A DNA stretch of 64,000 nt. It comes from Pseudomonas sp. CFBP13508. Its GTDB lineage: Bacteria > Pseudomonadota > Gammaproteobacteria > Pseudomonadales > Pseudomonadaceae. Positions 27,028 to 35,138 of the stretch are shown here, in pieces; positions within the stretch are counted from its first letter, which is position 1, and each line of letters begins with the position of its first letter. The notes below the pieces were generated by a model. The model had not been told where the DNA came from and searched no databases. It worked only from the letters and a program-made list of their open reading frames with translations. The stretch is taken from assembly GCF_005233515.1 (NCBI RefSeq), contig NZ_QFZZ01000010.1:1-64000 (forward strand). The letters are read 5' to 3'. Both the position numbers and the translations under genes were made by a program.

Positions 27028-27917
27028 TGAGTGCTCAGTACCAGATCTTCCACGACACCTGTTATCACTACGACAGCCCGGTCTCCCTCGCGCAGCAACT
27101 GGCGCACCTGTGGCCGCGCGAATGCAGCTGGCAGCGTTGCACCGAGCAGCAGTTGCTGATCAGCCCCGAGCCGACCATGCGCCGGGATGAGCTGGACGTA
27201 TTCGGCAATCCGTTGACGCGTCTGGCATTTGAACGGCCCCATGACCAATTGCAGGTCAACGCCCGGCTGACGGTCGAGGTGCTGGCGCGGCCGGCGCTGG
27301 ATTTCAACCAGTCGCCAGCGTGGGAGCAGACCCGCGATGCGCTGACCTACAGCAGTCAGCCGCTGTCCGTCGACTTGCTCGAAGCCTGTCGCTACCGGTT
27401 CCAGTCACCCTATGTGCATTTGAAGCGCAGCTTCGTCGAGTTCTCGCAAAGCTGTTTTCCGCCGGGGCGACCGTTGTTGCTCGGCGTGCAGGCGCTGATG
27501 CAGAAGATCTTCAGCGAATTCACCTTCGATGCCGAAGCCACCCAGGTGGCGACGCCGCTGGTGGAAGTGCTGGAGCGTCGACGCGGCGTGTGTCAGGACT
27601 TCGCTCATCTGATGCTGGCCTGTGTGCGCTCGCGCGGTCTGGCGGCGCGTTATGTCAGCGGCTACCTGCTCACCCAGCCGCCGCCGGGGCAGCCACGCTT
27701 GATCGGCGCCGACGCCTCGCATGCGTGGGTATCGGTGTTTTGTCCGGTATCGGGCTGGGTGGATTTCGATCCGACCAACAATGTGCAGCCGGCGCTGGAA
27801 CACATCACGCTGGCGTGGGGAAGGGATTTCTCCGATGTGTCGCCGCTGCGTGGGGTGATTCTCGGTGGCGGTAATCACGACCCGGAAGTGCGGGTTACGG
27901 TGATGCCGCAGAATTGA
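27027..27917 (+). CDS. Transglutaminase family protein
   Basis: A 296-residue cytosolic protein with the transglutaminase N-terminal domain (about 1-90, YHYDSPVSLAQQLAHLWPRE) and a transglutaminase-like thiol peptidase/amidase core with predicted triad Cys189 (RRGVCQDFAHLM), His232 (SHAWVSVF) and Asp248 (WVDFDPTNN). It is distinct from the N-terminal half of the 1091-residue protein two genes upstream. It starts within the TAATG junction with the ATP-grasp/alpha-E gene, so coupling is tight. A family B repeat pair follows the operon. A proteasome-like Anbu gene, often found with such genes, is absent here. Confidence 0.9.
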   Translation: MSAQYQIFHDTCYHYDSPVSLAQQLAHLWPRECSWQRCTEQQLLISPEPTMRRDELDVFGNPLTRLAFERPHDQLQVNARLTVEVLARPALDFNQSPAWEQTRDALTYSSQPLSVDLLEACRYRFQSPYVHLKRSFVEFSQSCFPPGRPLLLGVQALMQKIFSEFTFDAEATQVATPLVEVLERRRGVCQDFAHLMLACVRSRGLAARYVSGYLLTQPPPGQPRLIGADASHAWVSVFCPVSGWVDFDPTNNVQPALEHITLAWGRDFSDVSPLRGVILGGGNHDPEVRVTVMPQN

Positions 27918-27929
27918 TGAGTTTTCAAA

Positions 27930-28018
27930 TGTGGGAGCGAGCCTGCTCGCGATAGCGTCAGGTCAGCTAATAGATTTGTAACAGATACACCGCTTTCGCG
28001 AGCAGGCTCGCTCCCACA
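27930..28018. repeat. Family B REP pair (inverted)
   Basis: TGTGGGAGCGAGCCTGCTCG at 27930 and its inverted partner ending at 28018, separated by about 40 bases. Confidence 0.92.
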
Positions 28019-28054
28019 GGGATTTTGGTGTGTCAGGGAAAACAGGGCTGTGAG

Positions 28055-28083
28055 GGCCGGCAGCAAAATTGCCGGCCCCGTCA
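28055..28083. other. GC-rich hairpin
   Basis: GGGCCGGCA and TGCCGGCCC form a 9-base-pair stem between the transglutaminase operon and the convergent small gene. No T tract on either strand; a weak terminator candidate only. Confidence 0.35.
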
Positions 28084-28125
28084 CAAATCCGCAGGGTCTG
28101 ATTCGATTATCAAACCCGGTGGGGC

Positions 28126-28314
28126 TCAGGCGTCGGGCGTCTGGTCTTTCGGTGCATCGGTTGCATCAACATCATCATCGGTCGCCACTTCACCGTCAGG
28201 GTTCAGTGCCGCTTCTTCAGCGGTTTGCTTCTTGCGCTGAAGCTTTTCCTCTTTCTTCTGTTCCTTTGCCAGGTCTCGTTGACGTTTGGCGAAGGAGTAA
28301 TTGGGTTTGGCCAT
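28126..28314 (-). CDS. Small charged protein of unknown function
   Basis: A 62-residue protein starting MAKPNYSFAKRQRDLAKEQK. The first half is Lys/Arg-rich and helical, the second half acidic (VATDDDVDATDAPKDQTPDA). A good ribosome-binding site, AGAGGA, sits 6 bases before ATG 28314, and the charge pattern is that of a genuine small protein rather than a shadow frame. I recall similar short proteins annotated as hypothetical across Pseudomonas. It may bind nucleic acid through its basic half; that is a guess. It is 68 bases from the LOG gene on the same strand. Confidence 0.7.
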   Translation of the reverse strand: MAKPNYSFAKRQRDLAKEQKKEEKLQRKKQTAEEAALNPDGEVATDDDVDATDAPKDQTPDA

Positions 28315-28382
28315 GGGCGATCCTCTGGGGTCGAAGGTGAGGTTGAGCGGCGCGTATTCTGCCCTGTATCGGTGTCCGGGGG

Positions 28383-28970
28383 TTAGCCGGGTTTTTGGTC
28401 GACCCACTTGGGCGTGACGGTCGGCTGCCACTGATCGAGGGCGTCGAGCAGGGAATCTGGCGATTCGCTCACTTGCAGCATGTCACGGTGTGGCGCGCGA
28501 ACGAAGCCTTCGCCGACGATATGATCGAGAAAAGCGGTGAGCTTGCTGTAGAAACCGTTCACTTCCAGCAGCCCCAAAGGCTTGCCGTGATAGCCGAGCT
28601 GGCCCCAGGTCCAGACTTCGAACAGCTCTTCCAGCGTGCCAAGGCCACCGGGCAGGGCGATGAACGCATCGCTCAGCTCAGCCATCCGCGCCTTGCGCGC
28701 ATGCATGCCGTCGACCACTTCCAGGCGCGTCAGGCTTTTGTGGCCGATCTCCTTGTCCATCAGGCTTTGCGGAATGATGCCGATCACGTCGCCGCCAGCG
28801 GCCAGCGCGGCATCAGCGACAATGCCCATCAAACCGACGGCACCACCGCCGTAGACCAGCGTCAGATTACGCTCGGCCAATGCCCGGCCGAGGGCCACGG
28901 CAGCTTCGGTGTAAGCCGGCACGGTACCGGCGTTGGCACCGCAGAACACACAAACGGATTTCAGCGACAT
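28383..28970 (-). CDS. LOG family nucleotide 5'-monophosphate phosphoribohydrolase
   Basis: A 195-residue Rossmann-fold protein of the TIGR00730/LOG family, which cleaves the N-glycosidic bond of (cytokinin) nucleoside 5'-monophosphates. The diagnostic PGGxGTxxE motif is present as LPGGLGTLEELFEVWTWGQ (near residues 105-124), together with the N-terminal VCVFCGANAG and YGGGAVGLMG phosphate-binding segments. Length is standard. It lies just before azurin in the same order as I recall in P. aeruginosa. Whether the natural substrate is a cytokinin or AMP cannot be read from sequence. Confidence 0.92.
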   Translation of the reverse strand: MSLKSVCVFCGANAGTVPAYTEAAVALGRALAERNLTLVYGGGAVGLMGIVADAALAAGGDVIGIIPQSLMDKEIGHKSLTRLEVVDGMHARKARMAELSDAFIALPGGLGTLEELFEVWTWGQLGYHGKPLGLLEVNGFYSKLTAFLDHIVGEGFVRAPHRDMLQVSESPDSLLDALDQWQPTVTPKWVDQKPG

Positions 28971-29030
28971 GCGTTACTCCTGAGTCGATCAGTCGCACAG
29001 GGTAACGGCTGGCACGCTGCGCTCCAAGGA

Positions 29031-29120
29031 CTAGACTTCGCGTTCGGGTGATTCAAAAGTACCGCTGGCGCCACAAGCGTAGGCGGCGAGCAAGCTGCAC
29101 AGCAAACCGTTGAAGAACAT
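29031..29120 (-). CDS. Putative 29-residue membrane-associated peptide
   Basis: An open frame too short for usual gene calling: MFFNGLLCSLLAAYACGASG then a polar end TFESPEREV. The hydrophobic start followed by Cys resembles a minimal signal or lipoprotein peptide, though AYAC is a poor lipobox. GGAG lies 8 bases before the ATG. It sits between the LOG gene and azurin, on the strand of the LOG gene. No homologue is known to me. Confidence 0.35.
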   Translation of the reverse strand: MFFNGLLCSLLAAYACGASGTFESPEREV

Positions 29121-29226
29121 GACAGGCACTCCGTTTCAGTAGGTGGGCCGATCATAGGGCTGGCCCAACGAAATGGCCGTTAGATTGTGTCGATGAGTGT
29201 CATAGTCTGAAAGTTGTATACAATTT

Positions 29227-29240
29227 TTGACTCAAGTCAT
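29227..29240 (+). promoter_or_regulatory. Possible Anr/Fnr box upstream of azurin
   Basis: TTGACTCAAGTCAT is a near match to TTGAT-N4-ATCAA, 73 bases before the azurin ATG. Azurin is under Anr control in P. aeruginosa, so the position and function fit. Each half differs from consensus by one or two bases. Confidence 0.5.
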
Positions 29241-29312
29241 ATGAACTTGCGATGATTTCAGGCAGTCTTTCCACCACTAGTGTTTTTGTTAACCCTGCCT
29301 TGGAGATTCACC

Positions 29313-29756
29313 ATGTTTTCCAAAGTTGTTGCGGTATCCCTGCTGGCGCTGGCCAGCAGCCAATTGATGGCTGCCGAGTGCAAAACCACCGTTGATTCCA
29401 CCGATCAGATGTCCTTCAACACCAAGGAAATCGTGATCGACAAGAGCTGCAAGACCTTCACCGTCGAACTGACCCACTCCGGCAGCCTGCCGAAGAACGT
29501 CATGGGCCATAACCTGGTGATCAGCAAAACCGAAGACATGCAGCCAATCGCCACCGACGGCCTGGCTGCCGGTATCGACAAGAACTACCTGAAAGATGGC
29601 GATGCCCGCATCATCGCCCACACCAAGATCATCGGCGCCAAGGAAACCGATTCGGTGACCTTTGACGTTGCCAAGGTAGCTGACGGTGGCTACGGCTTCT
29701 TCTGCTCGTTCCCTGGCCACATCTCGATGATGAAAGGCACCATCGTCGTCAAGTGA
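29313..29756 (+). CDS. azu: Azurin
   Basis: A 147-residue precursor of the periplasmic blue-copper electron carrier that donates electrons to nitrite reductase and cytochrome c peroxidase. A 20-residue signal peptide ends at LMA, giving mature AECKTTVDST. The type 1 copper ligands are all present: His in MGHNLV and Cys, His and Met in the C-terminal FFCSFPGHISMMKG segment. The two structural cysteines (AECK, KSCKTF) are also kept. The ATG at 29313 has GGAG 7 bases upstream. Monocistronic: an Anr-like box upstream and a strong terminator immediately downstream. Confidence 0.98.
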   Translation: MFSKVVAVSLLALASSQLMAAECKTTVDSTDQMSFNTKEIVIDKSCKTFTVELTHSGSLPKNVMGHNLVISKTEDMQPIATDGLAAGIDKNYLKDGDARIIAHTKIIGAKETDSVTFDVAKVADGGYGFFCSFPGHISMMKGTIVVK

Positions 29757-29765
29757 TTCAGGCAC

Positions 29766-29797
29766 AAAAAAAGCGTCCACCCGGGACGCTTTTTTTG
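29766..29797 (+). terminator. Intrinsic terminator after azurin
   Basis: AGCGTCC and GGACGCT pair around a short loop with A7 before and T7 after, so it can work in both directions. The nadE gene converges from the other side. Confidence 0.92.
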
Positions 29798-29800
29798 TGT

Positions 29801-29891
29801 GTAGGAGCTGCCGAAGGCTGCGATCTTTTGATCTTGATCTTTAAAGCAAGATCAAAAGATCGCAGCCTCGTTGCACTCGTCAGCTCCTACA
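29801..29891. repeat. Family A REP pair (inverted)
   Basis: GTAGGAGCTGCCGAAGGCTG through GATCTTTTGATC, mirrored by GATCAAAAGATCGCAGCCTC...CAGCTCCTAC. Confidence 0.92.
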
Positions 29892-29916
29892 GGCTCCTGC
29901 AGGCTCCTGCGAACCC

Positions 29917-30744
29917 TTACGGCGCAAACGGCATGACGCGCTTGTGATGGGTCTTGTTGTACGTATCGACAATGATCTTCGCCGCCTCGTCCCGCACCGT
30001 TTCACCGTGCAGGAACGCATCGATCTCGGCATAGGTCACGCCATGCGCCGCTTCGTCCGGTTTGCCCGGAGACAAGTCTTCGAGGTCAGCCGTCGGCACT
30101 TTCTCGACCAACGTTTCCGGCGCGCCAAAGTTGCGGGCAATGGCGCGCACCTGATTTTTCACCAGGCCGCTGAGCGGGGCGAGGTCGCAGGCGCCATCGC
30201 CGAATTTGGTGAAGAAACCCATGACCGCTTCCGCCGCGTGGTCGGTGCCAATCACCAGACCGCCCGCCACCCCGGCAATCGTGTACTGCGCCACCATGCG
30301 CATCCGCGCCTTGGTATTGCCCAGCACGAAATCCACCGACGCTGCCGGCTTGCCTTCGAACGCCGACACCTGAGCTGCCAGCGCCTTGACCGCCGGGCCG
30401 ATGTTCACGGTGTGGATCTCGTCAGGGGCGATGCAGTCGAGCGAGGCCTTGGCGTCGTGCTCGTCGAACTGGGTTTCGTACGGCAGGCGCACAGCGATGA
30501 ATTTGTAGCGATCGTCGCCGGTTTTCTCGCGCAGTTCACGTACCGCGCGCTGGGCCAGGAGGCCTGCGGTCAGTGAGTCAACGCCGCCGCTGATGCCCAG
30601 CACCAGGGTCTTGAGCCCGGAATTGACCAGGCAATCCTGGATGAACGTCAGGCGTCGGGCGATTTCCGCCTGCAGGGCCTGATTGTCGGCGAACGGTGGT
30701 TGCACCTTGAGCTGCTCAGCAATCTCACGCTGTACGGCTTGCAT
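29917..30744 (-). CDS. nadE: NH3-dependent NAD+ synthetase
   Basis: A 275-residue cytosolic enzyme that converts nicotinic acid adenine dinucleotide, ATP and ammonia to NAD+. The ATP pyrophosphatase P-loop is LGISGGVDSLTAGLLAQ; further family segments are GNTKARMRMVAQY and FTKFGDGACDLAPLSGL. No glutaminase domain, so it is the ammonia-dependent type. Starting at ATG 30744 (MQAVQREIAEQL), behind AAGGAG, gives exactly the E. coli length. It lies four bases downstream of pncB, forming an NAD salvage operon. Confidence 0.97.
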   Translation of the reverse strand: MQAVQREIAEQLKVQPPFADNQALQAEIARRLTFIQDCLVNSGLKTLVLGISGGVDSLTAGLLAQRAVRELREKTGDDRYKFIAVRLPYETQFDEHDAKASLDCIAPDEIHTVNIGPAVKALAAQVSAFEGKPAASVDFVLGNTKARMRMVAQYTIAGVAGGLVIGTDHAAEAVMGFFTKFGDGACDLAPLSGLVKNQVRAIARNFGAPETLVEKVPTADLEDLSPGKPDEAAHGVTYAEIDAFLHGETVRDEAAKIIVDTYNKTHHKRVMPFAP

Positions 30745-30748
30745 GAAT

Positions 30749-31972
30749 TCACTCCTTGCTAGATAGACTGGATTCGGCAGGAACCTGAAACACATGTCGC
30801 AAATAGGCGACGAAATTCGGATCTTTGCAGTGGGTCTTGCCAGGCTCGTCGGAGATCTTCGCCACCGGCTGGCCGTTGCAGGCGGTCATTTTAAGCACGA
30901 TGCTCATCGGTTCGACACCCGGGATATCGCAGGTGAGGTTGGTACCGATGCCGAAGCTCACATTGATGCGACCGTGCAGCGCGCGAAAAATCTCCAACGA
31001 TTTGGGCAGGGTCAGACTGTCGGAGAACACCAGGGTCTTGCTCATCGGGTCGATGCCGAGCTTGTGATAGTGCGCGATGCACTTCTCACCCCACGCCACC
31101 GGGTCCCCGGAATCGTGGCGCAGGCCATCGAAGAGCTTGGCGAAGAACAGATCGAAATCGCCAAGAAACGCATCGGTGGTGATGCAATCGGTGAGGGCAA
31201 TGCCGAGCAGGCCACGGTACTCGCGCACCCAGCAGTCGAGCGCGGCGATCTGGCTGTCGATCAGACGCGGGCCGAGTTGCTGATGGGCCATGATCCACTC
31301 GTGAGCCATGGTGCCCAGCGGTTTCATGTCCAGCTCGCGGGACAGATGCACGTTACTGGTGCCGACGAAACGCCCGGGGAAGTCATGCTTGAGGACGTTG
31401 ACCACTTCGGCCTGGACGCCAAAGGAAAAGCGCCGGCGCGTGCCGAAATCGGCGACCTGCAGTTGCGACAGCTCATCGGCCGAGGCGTTGGCGGTCAGCC
31501 AGTCGAACTTGCGATACAGCTGTTCGCGTGCCTGCTCCAGCGAAGTTTCCCGGTAGCGATAGCGATTGCGCACTTCGCTGACGATCGCCAGCAGCGGTAC
31601 CTCGTAGAGGATCACATGCAGCCATGGCCCGCGCAGGCGGATGAACAACTCGCCGTTTTCGATGCCGGTGTGCAGGTAGCGCAGGTTGAAGCGGAACAGA
31701 CCGAGGAAGCGCAGGAAGTCCGGTTTCAGGAAGGTGATGCGCTCGAGAAAACTCAACTGATCGGCACTCAGGCTCAGCTCGGCCAATCGCTCGATCTGAT
31801 GACGAATCTCGGCCAGATACGGACGCAGGTCCTCGGCGTTGCGGCAGCGGAACTCCCATTCGACTTCGACGTTGGGGTAGTTGTGCAGCACCGCCTGCAT
31901 CATCGTCAGCTTGTAGAAGTCGGTGTCGAGCAGGTTCTGCACGATGCGATCGGCAAACACACTCTCGCTCAT
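30749..31972 (-). CDS. pncB: Nicotinate phosphoribosyltransferase
   Basis: A 407-residue enzyme that joins nicotinate to phosphoribosyl pyrophosphate to give nicotinate mononucleotide, the entry step of NAD salvage. Family segments include LLDTDFYKLTMMQAVLHNYP at the start, GTSNVHLSRELDMKPLGTMAHEW, DCITTDAFLGDF and RHDSGDPVAWGEK, with the substrate-binding ISDEPGKTHCKDPNF near the C-terminus. Length is as in E. coli PncB (400). First gene of the pncB-nadE operon with GGAG 8 bases before its ATG. Confidence 0.97.
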   Translation of the reverse strand: MSESVFADRIVQNLLDTDFYKLTMMQAVLHNYPNVEVEWEFRCRNAEDLRPYLAEIRHQIERLAELSLSADQLSFLERITFLKPDFLRFLGLFRFNLRYLHTGIENGELFIRLRGPWLHVILYEVPLLAIVSEVRNRYRYRETSLEQAREQLYRKFDWLTANASADELSQLQVADFGTRRRFSFGVQAEVVNVLKHDFPGRFVGTSNVHLSRELDMKPLGTMAHEWIMAHQQLGPRLIDSQIAALDCWVREYRGLLGIALTDCITTDAFLGDFDLFFAKLFDGLRHDSGDPVAWGEKCIAHYHKLGIDPMSKTLVFSDSLTLPKSLEIFRALHGRINVSFGIGTNLTCDIPGVEPMSIVLKMTACNGQPVAKISDEPGKTHCKDPNFVAYLRHVFQVPAESSLSSKE

Positions 31973-32021
31973 AAACGGGTCTCCAGTTGCGCCGCGCCTT
32001 GCGCGGTCTATATCGATGGCG

Positions 32022-32276
32022 CTAGTGGCGCATATCGACGGTGGGGATTGCCAGCGCTTTTTTGCTTTCAGGTGATAGATCTTCAGAGGCCATACATCTC
32101 AAGCCGCAAAAATTGTTCATTTTCGGTTGCACCTCAAGCGCGGCGTGAAGCACTTGCTCGATGCACTCCCAGCTTTTCAAATACTCGGCGAGTAACGAGT
32201 GCCTTGCTATCAGCTTTGTTTCCACTGCCTTGAACATCGCTGCCCTGATCATCTCATCGGTTGCTATCTTAGGCAT
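32022..32276 (-). CDS. Small protein of unknown function (second of an overlapping pair)
   Basis: An 84-residue protein, MPKIATDEMIRAAMFKAVET..., predicted to be mostly helical, with three cysteines (including CGLRC) in the second half. GGGAG sits 9 bases before its ATG. The start overlaps the end of the 89-residue gene upstream by eight bases, so the two are coupled. I do not recognise a family; the helix pattern is vaguely like short Pseudomonas proteins of the DUF3077/DUF6124 kind. AT content is higher than in neighbouring housekeeping genes. Confidence 0.6.
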   Translation of the reverse strand: MPKIATDEMIRAAMFKAVETKLIARHSLLAEYLKSWECIEQVLHAALEVQPKMNNFCGLRCMASEDLSPESKKALAIPTVDMRH

Positions 32277-32538
32277 GAAGGCCGTCTCCCTTGAAAGAAA
32301 TCTGTTCCAGCGTATCTACACCGTCCTGAAGCAACAAATAGGCAGGAAGTATGAGGCGGTAAAAGTCAGAGTCGTTAGTGCCTTTGATAGTGACGGATGT
32401 GAAAGCTTCAAGAAGACTTGTGGCGGCGCGGATTCTGAAACAGGCGTCCTCGAATAACTGATCGCGTGCGGCATATGAGTCTATGAAGAAGGTTGGAATG
32501 TTGGTTGCGTTTGCTTTCAGCGGGTAAAAACGAGTCAT
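32269..32538 (-). CDS. Small protein of unknown function (first of an overlapping pair)
   Basis: An 89-residue protein starting MTRFYPLKANATNIPTFFID. Residues 25-85 look like two helices (QLFEDACFRIRAATSLLEAF; LILPAYLLLQDGVDTLEQI), a layout I associate, from memory and loosely, with DUF3077/DUF6124-type Pseudomonas proteins. GGAG precedes ATG 32538 by about 9 bases; a longer in-frame start at 32688 lacks support. No signal peptide. Overlaps the following 84-residue gene. Could be a two-component toxin-antitoxin-like or regulatory pair, but nothing in the sequence proves it. Confidence 0.6.
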   Translation of the reverse strand: MTRFYPLKANATNIPTFFIDSYAARDQLFEDACFRIRAATSLLEAFTSVTIKGTNDSDFYRLILPAYLLLQDGVDTLEQISFKGDGLHA

Positions 32539-32724
32539 GCCATTAACTCCGTCAAGGTGGTCTGCGGGCAAGGGATTGAAGAGTTTATTGCTCTTGATGT
32601 AGCAGCTTTGAAAATGTTGATTTTGTATAGCGTGATTATTTGAACTAATCACGCTATCGCACTGAGTTGGCCTGGATGGGCTGCCCACCGACTCTCGAGT
32701 GGAGAGTCGGATTGCTACGTTTCG

Positions 32725-34131
32725 TTATTCGATATGTGTTGGCACCGGTGGCCATGCAATTGGATCGAGGTCTAAATCGAGAAAAAGTTTTGAATCAAAA
32801 ACGGGTGTCTTGATTCCACTGCGACGTTGAACTTCATAATCATGCAGGACACGCAGGCATATCTTGAACAGGAGAGCCATCGCCATCAGGTTTACCAGCG
32901 CCAGTAAGGTCATGGTTATATCGGCAAACGCCAGAACTGTGGAGAGATCTTCGCTGGCACCCCAGAACACCATTACCAAAACCATGAGTCGATAGATGAT
33001 CAGCGTTTTTGCAGGTTCACCAAACATGAACCGCAAGCTGTTTTCTCCGAGGTAGTAGTTGTAGAGCATTGCCGTAAATACAAATAATGCTAACGCCATG
33101 CTTATGAACATTCTTCCCCACTCCCCTACAACCGCTGCCAGCGAGTTTTGTGCCAGGGCAATTGCGTCGCCTTCAAATCCCGGAGTGTAAAAGCCGGATA
33201 ACAGGATCATCAGTGCGGTGCAGGTGCAGACCACGAACGTATCGATGAAAACGCTCAATGCCTGAACAATACCTTGTGCAACCGGATGGCTGACCTTCGC
33301 CACTGAAGCAACACTGGGGGCGCTGCCCAGCCCTGCTTCGTTGGAGAATACTCCACGTCTGACTCCCATGATGATGGCGCTGCCGAGCAGACCGCCGAAC
33401 GCCTGATCCAGACCGAAGGCGCTTCTGATAATGGTCATCAGCATTATCGGTACTTGTTCAAACTGCAGAACCAGCACGTACGCCGTCACGCCGATGTAGG
33501 CAAGAACCTTTAGAGGGACCAGTAGGTCGGCTACTGCGGCAATCCGCGTTATACCGCCGATGAATACGATGCCCAGCATCAATGAAAGCGCGAGTCCCGA
33601 CCACAGGGGCGGCAAATCAAACGCTTCTTTCAAAGAGTGTGATACCGCATGGGATTCGAGACCATTAATGGCAAATCCGAATGTCACCAGCATCAGTATG
33701 GCTACGATCAGCCCGAGCCAGCGCTGGTTCAGGCCATGCTGAATGTACCAGGACGGGCCGCCTCTATAGAGACCATTGCCATCGCTGCGTTTATAGAGCT
33801 GGCCCAGCGTACATTCGAAGAAGCTGCTCGACATACCCAGAAGTGCGGTCATCCACATCCAGAACACCGCGCCGGGCCCACCCATACTCACCGCAATTCC
33901 GACCCCGACGATATTTCCGGTACCCACGCGCCCGGCGAGGCTGAGCGTCAGCGCCTGGAGCGAACTCAAATGGTTGCCGCCTGCGCGCCAGCTACCGAGT
34001 AAAACGCCGAACATATGGGGGAAGTATCGCAGTTGAACAAATCCTGATCGGATCGTGAAATAACCCCCTAGCCCAAGAACAAAAGGTATTAATACCCTGC
34101 TCGAAAGAAAATCGTTGATGACATCTAGCAT
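32725..34131 (-). CDS. Alanine/glycine:cation symporter family protein (AGCS)
   Basis: A 468-residue inner-membrane symporter that would import alanine, glycine or a related amino acid with sodium or protons. About 11 hydrophobic segments; family signatures include GRVGTGNIVGVGIAVSMGGP near residues 68-87 and NEAGLGSAPSVASVAKVSHP near 264-283. The C-terminus (about 430-468) is polar and cytosolic. A helix-turn-helix regulator gene is divergent, 174 bases away, and may control it. The exact substrate cannot be read from the sequence. Confidence 0.92.
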   Translation of the reverse strand: MLDVINDFLSSRVLIPFVLGLGGYFTIRSGFVQLRYFPHMFGVLLGSWRAGGNHLSSLQALTLSLAGRVGTGNIVGVGIAVSMGGPGAVFWMWMTALLGMSSSFFECTLGQLYKRSDGNGLYRGGPSWYIQHGLNQRWLGLIVAILMLVTFGFAINGLESHAVSHSLKEAFDLPPLWSGLALSLMLGIVFIGGITRIAAVADLLVPLKVLAYIGVTAYVLVLQFEQVPIMLMTIIRSAFGLDQAFGGLLGSAIIMGVRRGVFSNEAGLGSAPSVASVAKVSHPVAQGIVQALSVFIDTFVVCTCTALMILLSGFYTPGFEGDAIALAQNSLAAVVGEWGRMFISMALALFVFTAMLYNYYLGENSLRFMFGEPAKTLIIYRLMVLVMVFWGASEDLSTVLAFADITMTLLALVNLMAMALLFKICLRVLHDYEVQRRSGIKTPVFDSKLFLDLDLDPIAWPPVPTHIE

Positions 34132-34305
34132 TCAAAGCTCCTTGCTATTAAGAGTGCTGGTAAATCAAGGGTGTATTCAGGCCTGAAGTCATTCAGGCGT
34201 CGTAATATCCCGCCATATTTGCTTCGGTGCAATTTCGCAAGTTGCTCAAATGTGATGCGAGTTGCTGCTATGGTTGCGCCTTTCTCACCTGTGTTGGGTT
34301 GTGGT

Positions 34306-35118
34306 ATGTGTGATTTTTTTCCTGCTAACTTAAAGCTGCTATGTAGTCATTACAGATCTGTCGCGGAGGTTTGTAGGAAACTTCGCATCAATCGTGGGCA
34401 ATTCAATAAGTATCTATGTGGGAAAAGTTTCCCTACACCTTTTAATCTCAAGCGCATCTGTGATTTTTTTGGTGTCGATGAGAACGAAATCATTTTGCCT
34501 ACAGAACAATTCACGATCCTGATAGGCCTGAAGGCTGACAAGGGTCACTCTTTAGTGGGAAGGGCCGCTTCACAAATAATGCACGAACATCTGCGCCGCC
34601 AGTCTTCACCGGAATTAAAGGCGCATACCGGTTATTACTACGAGTACTACCATGCGATGACCGAACCCGGCTCCATTCTGTGCTCGCTGGTCCATGTGCG
34701 GGCCGAAGGCGATGAAATCGTATATGAGCGAAACGAGCGCTTGCAGATTTCTGAAGCTGCAGAGGACTTTGAACGGTATCAATATCTGGGTATTGCCTAT
34801 CACCTTCGGGATCGCTTGTTTTTTATCGATTATGAATCGCTGACCTCCAACGAAATCAGCCAGACCATACTTATTCCAAGCTTCAAAAGCTGCATTACGC
34901 GGCTCAATGGGTTGAAGATGGGTGTTTCCGCTGCGGATCATCGCGCTCCCGCATGCTCCAGGGTCGTGTGGGAGTATCTGGGACAGGAAATCAATCCCAT
35001 CGACGCGTATCGCCGCGTTCGGTTATACCTGCCTGATGATTGCGCCATTGATGATGATCTGCGCGCGCGCCTGGCCCAATCCCGGGTTGTCGAGGGCCTG
35101 TTCGTTATCGCTGGATGA
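34306..35118 (+). CDS. XRE-type helix-turn-helix transcriptional regulator
   Basis: A protein of about 270 residues. The N-terminal 55 residues hold a Cro/C1-like helix-turn-helix (SVAEVCRKLRINRGQFNKYL ... LKRICDFFGVDENEI). The remaining 210 residues are an uncharacterised sensor-like region (GYYYEYYHAMTEPGSILCSLVHV) without membrane segments. The start is uncertain: in-frame ATGs at 34255, 34270 and 34306 all lack a good ribosome-binding site; 34306 begins just before the conserved DNA-binding domain. Divergent from the AGCS symporter, so a local regulator of amino-acid uptake is the simplest inference. Base composition is more AT-rich than average here. Confidence 0.75.
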   Translation: MCDFFPANLKLLCSHYRSVAEVCRKLRINRGQFNKYLCGKSFPTPFNLKRICDFFGVDENEIILPTEQFTILIGLKADKGHSLVGRAASQIMHEHLRRQSSPELKAHTGYYYEYYHAMTEPGSILCSLVHVRAEGDEIVYERNERLQISEAAEDFERYQYLGIAYHLRDRLFFIDYESLTSNEISQTILIPSFKSCITRLNGLKMGVSAADHRAPACSRVVWEYLGQEINPIDAYRRVRLYLPDDCAIDDDLRARLAQSRVVEGLFVIAG

Positions 35119-35138
35119 CCTACCTGTAAAACTTTGAA

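Noticed and set aside
28055..28083. GGGCCGGCA/TGCCGGCCC hairpin as a definite terminator
   Set aside because: No T tract on either strand; kept only as a low-confidence hairpin.
34171..34305. Longer start for the XRE-type regulator at 34171
   Set aside because: The extra 45 residues have no domain character and overlap the likely promoter region of the divergent symporter; start left uncertain.
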